64,000 bases of DNA, from assembly GCF_000242595.2 (NCBI RefSeq), contig NC_017098.1, forward strand, positions 1,240,001-1,304,000. Direction: 5' to 3'. How positions within the stretch are numbered: position 1 is the first letter of the stretch; every line of letters starts with the position of its first letter. A program made the position numbers and the translations under genes. Of the stretch, positions 52,881-60,753 are shown one piece after another. Source of the DNA: Spirochaeta africana DSM 8902. GTDB taxonomy: Bacteria; Spirochaetota; Spirochaetia; DSM-27196; DSM-8902. The notes below the pieces were generated by a model. The model ran no database searches. It was not told where the DNA came from and saw only the letters and a program-made list of their open reading frames with translations.

Positions 52881-54252
52881 GGATAGTGTCCAAACGTGTT
52901 TGCAATTTCAGATAACGTATAATATCTTGCGCAATTTCAAGTTTCGATAAAAAGAAAGTCCTCAATCTGACGATTGATTAAGTACGACCCAAACCAAGTC
53001 AGAAGGAGGACCCCATGGGTAAGATTATCGAGATAAACGAGCAGGAAGTCAAAGACCATTTGGGTAATTTTGTCAGGGAGACGGTGGAGGAAACCTTGAA
53101 CGCTATGCTGGAGGCAGAAGCAGAACAGCTGTGTAATGCGCAAAAACATGAGCGCAGCTCTGAGCGAACGGGGTATCGTGCCGGACATTATGATAGGAAA
53201 CTGCTAACGAAAGCAGGCGAAGTGAATCTGCAGGTTCCCAAGCTGAAGAAGGTGACGTTTGAAACTGCCATTATTGAACGGTATAAGCGACGCGAGATCT
53301 CTGTTGAGGAGGCAATGGTAGAGATGTACTTGGCTGGCGTTTCTGTCAGACGTGTCGAGGATATCACCGAAGCCCTTTGGGGTGCCAAGGTCTCACCAGG
53401 AACTATCAGCAACCTCAATAAGAAAATCTACGAAGAAATTGAAAAATGGCGCAACCTGCCGTTGAAGCAGCGCTACACCTATGTCTACCTTGATGGCATC
53501 TGGATGAAACGATCCTGGGCTGGTGAAGTACGCAATGTATCCGTTCTGGTAGCCATAGGCGTTAATCAGGATGGTTTCAGGGAGATAATCGGGGTTGCCG
53601 AAGGCACCAAGGAAGACAAAGACAGCTGGCAGCGATTTCTCCGCTATTTGAAAGGCCGGGGACTGGAAACAGTGGAGATGTTTATCTCTGACAAGTCTCT
53701 GGGATTGGTAGAAGCGATACCAGAGTTTTTTCCTGATTCCCGGTGGCAGCGGTGCGTAGTGCATTTTTACCGCAATGTATTCAGCTTTGTTCCGCAGGGA
53801 AAAGTCAAAGCTGTTGCAACCATGTTGAAGGCCATTCATGCCCAGGAAAACCTGGAAGAGGCAGTCCGAAAGAAAGACCAGATTGCGAAGAAACTGATTG
53901 AAATGAAATTGTCCAAAGCAGCGGAGATCGTTCGAGAAGGTGCATTAGAAACCTTCTCGTATTATTATTTCCCGGTCGAACACTGGAAACGGATCAGGAC
54001 CAATAACGGGCTTGAAAGAATCATGCGAGAAATCAGAAGGAGGACACGTGTAATCGGTTCGTTCCCTGATGGTGAGTCAGCACTGATGCTGGTTGCAGCA
54101 CGACTGCGCCACATCTCGAACTCAACATGGAGTGAACGGAAATATCTGAATATGGATCTGATGATCGAGTACGATCACGATCATCAGGCATCATAACAGC
54201 AGGGTCACAGATTGATGGACGCTGAATTTGCGCAAGATATTTGACACTACCC
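52881..54252 (+). mobile_element. IS256-family insertion sequence, type A, copy 1
   Basis: Left end GGATAGTGTC and right end GACACTACCC form the outer part of imperfect inverted repeats (further matches TTGCAATTTCAG / TTGCGCAAATTCAG). It encloses one intact transposase. The right end abuts the damaged left end of the type B element. Repeated at 57766. Confidence 0.75.
53015..54196 (+). CDS. IS256-family transposase (type A), copy 1
   Basis: 393-residue Mutator-type transposase with DDE residues Asp160 (YLDGIWMK), Asp226 (ISDKSLG) and Glu334 (NNGLERIMREIRRRTRVIGSFP), plus Cys247-x2-His250. Start behind AAGGAGG. The copy at 57900 encodes an identical protein, showing the duplication is recent. 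Confidence 0.94.
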   Translation: MGKIIEINEQEVKDHLGNFVRETVEETLNAMLEAEAEQLCNAQKHERSSERTGYRAGHYDRKLLTKAGEVNLQVPKLKKVTFETAIIERYKRREISVEEAMVEMYLAGVSVRRVEDITEALWGAKVSPGTISNLNKKIYEEIEKWRNLPLKQRYTYVYLDGIWMKRSWAGEVRNVSVLVAIGVNQDGFREIIGVAEGTKEDKDSWQRFLRYLKGRGLETVEMFISDKSLGLVEAIPEFFPDSRWQRCVVHFYRNVFSFVPQGKVKAVATMLKAIHAQENLEEAVRKKDQIAKKLIEMKLSKAAEIVREGALETFSYYYFPVEHWKRIRTNNGLERIMREIRRRTRVIGSFPDGESALMLVAARLRHISNSTWSERKYLNMDLMIEYDHDHQAS

Positions 54253-55577
54253 AATTTCACCCTGGAGCCATCAGCCTCCGGCTGGTTACGCAACCGTTCT
54301 CAGGATGAATTCTTTCTGTTCATCCAGTGATTCCTTTTTAATGTACGATCTGCCGGTTGTCCAGTCTTCGGTGTATTCTATCAGATAGCAGGTGACCATT
54401 CTGATGTATGACTCCCTGGACGGAAAGACGCCAACCACCTTTGATCGTCGACGGATTTCTTTGTTCAATCGCTCCAGCATATTGGTGGAGGAGATTTTCC
54501 GTGCATCGATTTTTGCAAAGGCATAGAACTGCAGTGAGTCATCAAGTCCGGAATCCAGGATTTCGATTGCATCAGAGCAAGAGTCTTCCCAGTCATCCAT
54601 AAGCTGCTTGGCGTATTTTCGCGCGGTAGCTTGATCTGGCTGCAGCCAGATGTGCTTTAATCGCTCTGCAAATTGTTCCTTGTGTTTGCTGCGTACTTTG
54701 GCGAGGACATTTCGCATGAAATGCACTTTACACCGTTGCCAACATGCGCCGACAAATTCTGATCGGATTGCATTTTCAATCCCTGGTGTGCATCTGATAC
54801 CACAAGCCATACATGCTTGAGACCGCGCTGTTTTAAGCGCTGAAACAGGTCGGCGTATGTTTCCTCTGATTCAGTTTCCATGGGCTCTATAGCAAGTATT
54901 TCGCGCTCTCCAGCAGAATTAAGGCCACAGACCACCATCACTGCTTCATTCTGCACTCTCTGGCCATGGCGTATCTTTTCATACAGTGCATCAATCCAGA
55001 TAACTGGATATTCTGAATCCAGCTCTCGGTTGCGAAATTGCTGAACCTGTTCATCCAGCCCCTTATTAATTTCAGATACCTGGCTGGCTGATATGGATTC
55101 AATCCCCAGCTCCTTGGCGAGGCGATCGATCTTACGGGTAGAAACACCATTGATAAATGCTTCCTGCACTACCTGTAGGAGTGCTTGTTCCGAGCGTTTC
55201 TTCTCGGTTACAAAAAGGGAATGTACCCGCCCTTGCGCAGCTTTGGAACGACGAGGTACATGGTGCCCAGACGGGTATCGAATCTTCTGACACGAGAACC
55301 GCTGAAATGAGTCGTCCGATTTGTGACATGCTTGCCTTTCACGGCACCGGCTTTATTTTCAGCTTCAATGCGCATGAGCTGTTCGGTCATCCATTTGAGC
55401 ATTTCAAGCAGAGGGTCCTGTTCAGCTATGAAACGGGATAGAAGTTTCTCGAAATCTGCGGTAGCTTTGAGTGGGGCCATTGTGTGTTCTCCTTTGGTAT
55501 GGTTTGGCTACTACACCTTTCGGAGGATCCAATGGCTCCTTTTACTTTTCAAATTGCGAACGTTTCAGGACACTATC
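54253..55577 (-). mobile_element. IS256-family insertion sequence, type B, copy 1 (damaged)
   Basis: Right end is GGACACTATC at 55568-55577; it is followed by different sequence in the two copies (55578 and 60463), which fixes the boundary. The left end keeps an inner GGAGCCAT and CAATTT match to the right repeat, but the expected outer bases are replaced by the type A right end, so type A probably inserted into or deleted its terminus. Confidence 0.65.
54286..55480 (-). pseudogene. IS256-family transposase (type B), frameshifted, copy 1
   Basis: Three overlapping or adjacent frames together make one transposase: 55480-55208 (N-terminus), then about 55210-54780 (QVSEINKGL, WIDALYEKIRHG, VSDAHQG), then 54810-54286 (SEFVGACWQRCKVHFMRNVL, NMLERLNKEIRRRSKVVGVFP). 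The first shift is at the T5/A5 run near 55215, the second near 54775 where GLK should continue NAIRSEF. All DDE residues can be found but no single frame links them. Confidence 0.85.
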
Positions 55578-55780
55578 GATCATTGCCTCATTTACCACCT
55601 TCTCAATAACTCTTGCAAATCGATTCTCATCATCCCTGGACAGTATTTTGACAATCTGCTCCAACAGGGTATAATCATTCTCGTGGGCCATCAGTGCTCC
55701 TTTTTATGGTTTGTTTAGGCACTTACCATTGGAGCCTGATTGGCCTGCTTTTTCAACCGAATTTACAGAAAGAAATGTAC
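55578..55780 (-). pseudogene. Truncated 5' end of IS type 1
   Basis: Carries the first 38 codons of the type 1 transposase (start at 55691) and its outer inverted repeat (55742-55780), cut off at 55578 where the type B element ends. It is the left edge of duplication unit 2. Confidence 0.85.
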
Positions 55781-55781
55781 A

Positions 55782-56010
55782 CTAGCGTTCAGCCTTTATC
55801 TCTTCAAGTGTTGGCCGTTCCATAACCGTGCCATTCACATCGACGATTGGAAGTCCTGCGCCGCCACCTTCATACCAAAGTTTTAATGAGGGAGGATGGC
55901 AATATCATGCTGTTAGTTTAGAAAATGAAAAAGCGAAAAATGATTTAGTTAATTATCTATTCACAGTTTCAAAGTATTTGATTGAATCGACCGGAAGTAG
56001 GTAGTAAGTC
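55782..56010. other. Gap with gene-end fragments, copy 2
   Basis: Same sequence as 49482-49710, including the two opposing open protein tails; no complete gene. Confidence 0.3.
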
Positions 56011-56463
56011 CTAAACCTCGACAATCTCGAGCATATAACGTACCTCTTCATGCTGCGAAAAAAGCGTGTAAAAATCCGGCTGCCATTCAAAGGTACGATA
56101 ATGATTCGGATTCTCATCAGCAAATTCTTGAGCTTCAGCAACCAGATTATTGAATTCCGATAATGGTCGCACATGTTCGATGGCAGCAATAGTGTCCGCT
56201 TCATGTTCTGCTTCCGGTCTTATGTCCAGGCAAATTGCGACTTGAAGAGAATCAGAAAGCAGAACATACTTACCAAATCCGTTTGTCCAGGTATCGATTA
56301 TTCTTTTAGTTCCAGTCACCGTTGATTCAAAAACCTCTGCTGGAATTGGTTCCTGGTGGTCGCCTTCAAACCTGCTATCGAAAACGAAAATCTGGCTGTC
56401 CTTATAGTGGGCGGTATCGATATGTTCGAAATGTGCAGCCAAGTCTGCAAGAGCTGTGGTCAT
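56011..56463 (-). CDS. Unknown 150-residue protein, copy 2
   Basis: Encodes the same protein as the copy at 49711, again divergent from a BspA-like lipoprotein gene. Retention of both copies without change reflects recent duplication, so it says little about selection. Function unknown. Confidence 0.65.
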   Translation of the reverse strand: MTTALADLAAHFEHIDTAHYKDSQIFVFDSRFEGDHQEPIPAEVFESTVTGTKRIIDTWTNGFGKYVLLSDSLQVAICLDIRPEAEHEADTIAAIEHVRPLSEFNNLVAEAQEFADENPNHYRTFEWQPDFYTLFSQHEEVRYMLEIVEV

Positions 56464-56532
56464 AGACACAGTATAACACGAGGCCGAATTAGAAATAGCA
56501 TAATGCTGGATAAAAGTAATTAAACTTGAGAT

Positions 56533-56560
56533 TTGTTAATAATCAGGGTAAGATTAACAA
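56533..56560. promoter_or_regulatory. Palindromic operator candidate, copy 2
   Basis: Same TTGTTAAT-N12-ATTAACAA as at 50233, at the same place relative to the divergent genes. Confidence 0.4.
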
Positions 56561-56650
56561 TCTAAGTACAAACCATATAAGAAATACGCAAGATACAACA
56601 TTTCTTCGGATAGTGCATGTTTGGCTTAGAGAAAAAAACGGAGGATCGAG

Positions 56651-57631
56651 GTGAAAAAGAATTTTTCAATTATTGGGGTTGGTGTAGTGGTGGCTCTGCT
56701 CTTAGTATCAGGTTGTGGTGGCATAATTGATTTAGAAATTGATGGCCTGGATCTTCCGTTTATCATGGAAGTCACAACAACTGAAGACAACCAGACGTTC
56801 GAACTACGAAACCAGACTCAACCGTTGACAGTAGACTGGGGTGATGGGACTGTTGAAGAAATTACTACTACAGATGCTACTCATGAATATGCTACAGAAG
56901 GAAGCTATGATATTACTATTGGTGCTGAAGAATTATGGATTAGTCAAAAAGCATTTTCAGCAAATACACCAGAACTAATTACAGATATAAAACAATGGGG
57001 AAATATACAATGGACTTCAATGGATAGTATGTTCCGAGGTGCAACAAATCTCACTTCATTTACTGCAAAAGATACTCCTGATTTATCCTCTGTTACGAAT
57101 ATGAGCAGGATGTTCAAATTTGCTTCAAATTTCAACCAAGACATCGGAGATTGGGATGTTGGTAATGTTACGAATATGAGCAGGATGTTCCGCGATGCTT
57201 CTAACTTCAACCAAGACATTAGTGGTTGGGATGTTTCAAATGTTACAACTATGAGCAGTATGTTCCAAAATGCTTCAAATTTCAACCAAGACATTGGAAA
57301 CTGGAATACTTCGAGTGTTACAAATATGAGCTTTATGTTCCTCGGTGCTTCAAGTTTCAACCAAGACATTGGAGGTTGGGATACCTCGGATGTTTCAGGT
57401 ATGGGCGGTATGTTCCAAAATGCTTCAAGTTTCAACCAAGACATTGGAGGTTGGGATACCTCAAGGGTTACAAATATGAGTGGTATGTTCCTCGGTGCTT
57501 CAAATTTCAACCAAGACCTTTCCGGTTGGTGCGTAACAAACATTACAAATAAGCCAAACGATTTCGACACTGACTCGGGTTTTGCCGGACAAGACGAATT
57601 ACAACCACAGTGGGGAACATGTCCAGACTAA
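56651..57631 (+). CDS. BspA/DUF285-repeat surface lipoprotein 3
   Basis: 326 residues, GTG start behind GGAGG. Signal peptide and the first ~55 residues equal those of genes 1 and 2. The upstream DNA and the early coding bases follow gene 1 (GTCACAACAACTG), while the 3' end and downstream DNA follow gene 2 (ending [14 protein letters not shown]), so the gene is a mosaic of the two. The PKD-like region ([13 protein letters not shown]) and the six-repeat array differ from both. Predicted surface lipoprotein like its paralogues. Confidence 0.88.
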   Translation: MKKNFSIIGVGVVVALLLVSGCGGIIDLEIDGLDLPFIMEVTTTEDNQTFELRNQTQPLTVDWGDGTVEEITTTDATHEYATEGSYDITIGAEELWISQKAFSANTPELITDIKQWGNIQWTSMDSMFRGATNLTSFTAKDTPDLSSVTNMSRMFKFASNFNQDIGDWDVGNVTNMSRMFRDASNFNQDISGWDVSNVTTMSSMFQNASNFNQDIGNWNTSSVTNMSFMFLGASSFNQDIGGWDTSDVSGMGGMFQNASSFNQDIGGWDTSRVTNMSGMFLGASNFNQDLSGWCVTNITNKPNDFDTDSGFAGQDELQPQWGTCPD

Positions 57632-57661
57632 TTCTTAGCTGACAGACAGAGTGAAATGAGC

Positions 57662-57696
57662 AAGCCATGTACAGTTTATTGCTGCATGGCTTTTTT
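57662..57696 (+). terminator. Terminator after lipoprotein 3
   Basis: Same AAGCCATG/CATGGCTT stem and T-run as after lipoprotein 2. Confidence 0.8.
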
Positions 57697-57765
57697 ATAC
57701 AGGATACATTGATCATTCTCAACCAATTCCAAGAGATCGTTCATCGTCATCACTCGCCGTTCACT

Positions 57766-59137
57766 GGATAGTGTCCAAACGTGTTTGCAATTTCAGATAA
57801 CGTATAATATCTTGCGCAATTTCAAGTTTCGATAAAAAGAAAGTCCTCAATCTGACGATTGATTAAGTACGACCCAAACCAAGTCAGAAGGAGGACCCCA
57901 TGGGTAAGATTATCGAGATAAACGAGCAGGAAGTCAAAGACCATTTGGGTAATTTTGTCAGGGAGACGGTGGAGGAAACCTTGAACGCTATGCTGGAGGC
58001 AGAAGCAGAACAGCTGTGTAATGCGCAAAAACATGAGCGCAGCTCTGAGCGAACGGGGTATCGTGCCGGACATTATGATAGGAAACTGCTAACGAAAGCA
58101 GGCGAAGTGAATCTGCAGGTTCCCAAGCTGAAGAAGGTGACGTTTGAAACTGCCATTATTGAACGGTATAAGCGACGCGAGATCTCTGTTGAGGAGGCAA
58201 TGGTAGAGATGTACTTGGCTGGCGTTTCTGTCAGACGTGTCGAGGATATCACCGAAGCCCTTTGGGGTGCCAAGGTCTCACCAGGAACTATCAGCAACCT
58301 CAATAAGAAAATCTACGAAGAAATTGAAAAATGGCGCAACCTGCCGTTGAAGCAGCGCTACACCTATGTCTACCTTGATGGCATCTGGATGAAACGATCC
58401 TGGGCTGGTGAAGTACGCAATGTATCCGTTCTGGTAGCCATAGGCGTTAATCAGGATGGTTTCAGGGAGATAATCGGGGTTGCCGAAGGCACCAAGGAAG
58501 ACAAAGACAGCTGGCAGCGATTTCTCCGCTATTTGAAAGGCCGGGGACTGGAAACAGTGGAGATGTTTATCTCTGACAAGTCTCTGGGATTGGTAGAAGC
58601 GATACCAGAGTTTTTTCCTGATTCCCGGTGGCAGCGGTGCGTAGTGCATTTTTACCGCAATGTATTCAGCTTTGTTCCGCAGGGAAAAGTCAAAGCTGTT
58701 GCAACCATGTTGAAGGCCATTCATGCCCAGGAAAACCTGGAAGAGGCAGTCCGAAAGAAAGACCAGATTGCGAAGAAACTGATTGAAATGAAATTGTCCA
58801 AAGCAGCGGAGATCGTTCGAGAAGGTGCATTAGAAACCTTCTCGTATTATTATTTCCCGGTCGAACACTGGAAACGGATCAGGACCAATAACGGGCTTGA
58901 AAGAATCATGCGAGAAATCAGAAGGAGGACACGTGTAATCGGTTCGTTCCCTGATGGTGAGTCAGCACTGATGCTGGTTGCAGCACGACTGCGCCACATC
59001 TCGAACTCAACATGGAGTGAACGGAAATATCTGAATATGGATCTGATGATCGAGTACGATCACGATCATCAGGCATCATAACAGCAGGGTCACAGATTGA
59101 TGGACGCTGAATTTGCGCAAGATATTTGACACTACCC
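57766..59137 (+). mobile_element. IS256-family insertion sequence, type A, copy 2
   Basis: Same ends as copy 1 (GGATAGTGTC ... GACACTACCC) and the same position next to the damaged type B element; duplicated as part of unit 2. Confidence 0.75.
57900..59081 (+). CDS. IS256-family transposase (type A), copy 2
   Basis: Protein identical over all 393 residues to the copy at 53015, with all catalytic residues. Either copy could mobilise related ends. Confidence 0.94.
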   Translation: MGKIIEINEQEVKDHLGNFVRETVEETLNAMLEAEAEQLCNAQKHERSSERTGYRAGHYDRKLLTKAGEVNLQVPKLKKVTFETAIIERYKRREISVEEAMVEMYLAGVSVRRVEDITEALWGAKVSPGTISNLNKKIYEEIEKWRNLPLKQRYTYVYLDGIWMKRSWAGEVRNVSVLVAIGVNQDGFREIIGVAEGTKEDKDSWQRFLRYLKGRGLETVEMFISDKSLGLVEAIPEFFPDSRWQRCVVHFYRNVFSFVPQGKVKAVATMLKAIHAQENLEEAVRKKDQIAKKLIEMKLSKAAEIVREGALETFSYYYFPVEHWKRIRTNNGLERIMREIRRRTRVIGSFPDGESALMLVAARLRHISNSTWSERKYLNMDLMIEYDHDHQAS

Positions 59138-60462
59138 AATTTCACCCTGGAGCCATCAGCCTCCGGCTGGTTACGCAACCGTTCTCAGGATGAATTCTTT
59201 CTGTTCATCCAGTGATTCCTTTTTAATGTACGATCTGCCGGTTGTCCAGTCTTCGGTGTATTCTATCAGATAGCAGGTGACCATTCTGATGTATGACTCC
59301 CTGGACGGAAAGACGCCAACCACCTTTGATCGTCGACGGATTTCTTTGTTCAATCGCTCCAGCATATTGGTGGACGAGATTTTCCGTGCATCGATTTTTG
59401 CAAAGGCATAGAACTGCAGTGAGTCATCAAGTCCGGAATCTAGGATTTCGATTGCATCAGAGCAAGAGTCTTCCCAGTCATCCATAAGCTGCTTGGCGTA
59501 TTTTCGCGCGGTAGCTTGATCTGGCTGTAGCCAGATGTGCTTTAATCGCTCTGCAAATTGTTCCTTGTGTTTGCTGCGTACTTTGGCGAGGACATTTCGC
59601 ATGAAATGCACTTTACACCGTTGCCAACATGCGCCGACAAATTCTGATCGGATTGCATTTTCAATCCCTGGTGTGCATCTGATACCACAAGCCATACATG
59701 CTTGAGACCGCGCTGTTTTAAGCGCTGAAACAGGTCGGCGTATGTTTCCTCTGATTCAGTTTCCATGGGCTCTATAGCAAGTATTTCGCGCTCTCCAGCA
59801 GAATTAAGGCCACAGACCACCATCACTGCTTCATTCTGCACTCTCTGGCCATGGCGTATCTTTTCATACAGTGCATCAATCCAGATAACTGGATATTCTG
59901 AATCCAGCTCTCGGTTGCGAAATTGCTGAACCTGTTCATCCAGCCCCTTATTAATTTCAGATACCTGGCTGGCTGATATGGATTCAATCCCCAGCTCCTT
60001 GGCGAGGCGATCGATCTTACGGGTAGAAACACCATTGATAAATGCTTCCTGCACTACCTGTAGGAGTGCTTGTTCCGAGCGTTTCTTCTCGGTTACAAAA
60101 AGGGAATGTACCCGCCCTTGCGCAGCTTTGGAACGACGAGGTACATGGTGCCCAGACGGGTATCGAATCTTCTGACACGAGAACCGCTGAAATGAGTCGT
60201 CCGATTTGCGACATGCTTGCCTTTCACGGCACCGGCTTTATTTTCAGCTTCAATGCGCATGAGCTGTTCGGTCATCCATTTGAGCATTTCAAGCAGAGGG
60301 TCCTGTTCAGCTATGAAACGGGATAGAAGTTTCTCGAAATCTGCGGTAGCTTTGAGTGGGGCCATTGTGTGTTCTCCTTTGGTATGGTTTGGCTACTACA
60401 CCTTTCGGAGGATCCAATGGCTCCTTTTACTTTTCAAATTGCGAACGTTTCAGGACACTATC
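59138..60462 (-). mobile_element. IS256-family insertion sequence, type B, copy 2 (damaged)
   Basis: Ends at GGACACTATC (60453-60462), followed by sequence unlike that after copy 1. Left terminus damaged in the same way as copy 1. Confidence 0.65.
59171..60365 (-). pseudogene. IS256-family transposase (type B), frameshifted, copy 2
   Basis: Carries both frameshifts of copy 1 at the same places, so the gene was already broken before the duplication. A few substitutions separate the copies (HVANRT here, HVTNRT in copy 1). Confidence 0.85.
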
Positions 60463-60534
60463 TGATTTTAGTTTTCTTTTTTGCAGAGTATACGGTGCTG
60501 AATATGACAAAGCGCTAACCTCCTGTACTTAAGA

Positions 60535-60554
60535 TGGTCACATATTTGGTCACA
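60535..60554. promoter_or_regulatory. Paired TGGTCACA repeat, right inner end of island
   Basis: Same 20-bp TGGTCACA-tatt-TGGTCACA motif as at 46559, about 60-80 bases inside the right attachment repeat. Candidate recombinase arm-type site. The remainder of 60463-60614 shows no gene. Confidence 0.6.
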
Positions 60555-60593
60555 CCTAATATACAAAAAGTAAGCGCTTTCGGCCATAGCATT

Positions 60594-60618
60594 TAAATCG
60601 TTATATTATAACGATTTA
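60594..60618. terminator. Perfect palindrome abutting the tRNA 3' end
   Basis: TAAATCGTTATA-t-TATAACGATTTA, 12-bp arms with one-base spacer, three bases from the tRNA-Leu 3' end. It may help end tRNA transcription or be a recombination site; a related TATATTATAACAATTTA is at 46477 at the other island end. Confidence 0.45.
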
Positions 60619-60686
60619 TGTTGCGGCAGATAGGACTTGAACCTACACGGGGTTGCCCCCACCAGCCCCTCAAGCTGGCGCGTCTA
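60615..60686. repeat. Island attachment repeat (right, within tRNA-Leu)
   Basis: The 72-bp sequence shared with 46360-46431. Here it forms the 3' part of the intact tRNA gene. Confidence 0.92.
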
Positions 60687-60705
60687 CCGATTCCGCCACT
60701 GCCGC
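60622..60705 (-). tRNA. tRNA-Leu (anticodon GAG)
   Basis: 84 bases. Acceptor stem GCGGCAG/CTGCCGC, anticodon stem CCAGC/GCTGG around the loop TTGAGGG (anticodon GAG), a long variable arm (GGGGGCAACCCC), and T-arm GTAGG-TTCAAGT-CCTAT. The long variable arm and anticodon identify leucine. CCA is not encoded. Its 3' end is the integration site of the island. Confidence 0.93.
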
Positions 60706-60753
60706 GAATCGATGCGCTGACTATAGCTTGTTCAGCGCATCATGTCAAGTTGA

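Larger units (their letters stand above)
49278..55577. repeat. Large direct duplication, unit 1 (6300 bp)
   Basis: From GATCATTGCCTC at 49278 the sequence recurs from 55578, at first with an offset of exactly 6300 and almost no mismatches through the start of the first BspA-like gene. Unit 1 contains the IS type 1 5' end, the unknown 150-residue gene, two BspA-like genes, IS type A and IS type B. Confidence 0.92.
55578..60462. repeat. Large direct duplication, unit 2 (4885 bp)
   Basis: Matches unit 1 with offset 6300 up to the BspA-like gene and offset 4885 after it. The difference arises because unit 2 has one lipoprotein gene instead of two. A few point differences exist (for example T to C at 55605). 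Confidence 0.92.
46360..60686. mobile_element. Genomic island integrated at tRNA-Leu(GAG)
   Basis: About 14.3 kb bounded by the 72-bp direct repeats. The inside is clearly richer in A and T than either flank, with different codon usage, many IS256-family transposases and no housekeeping genes. Both inner ends carry the TGGTCACA-tatt-TGGTCACA motif. No integrase gene was found, so the element is probably no longer self-mobile, or its integrase was replaced by the IS elements next to the tRNA. Confidence 0.88.
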
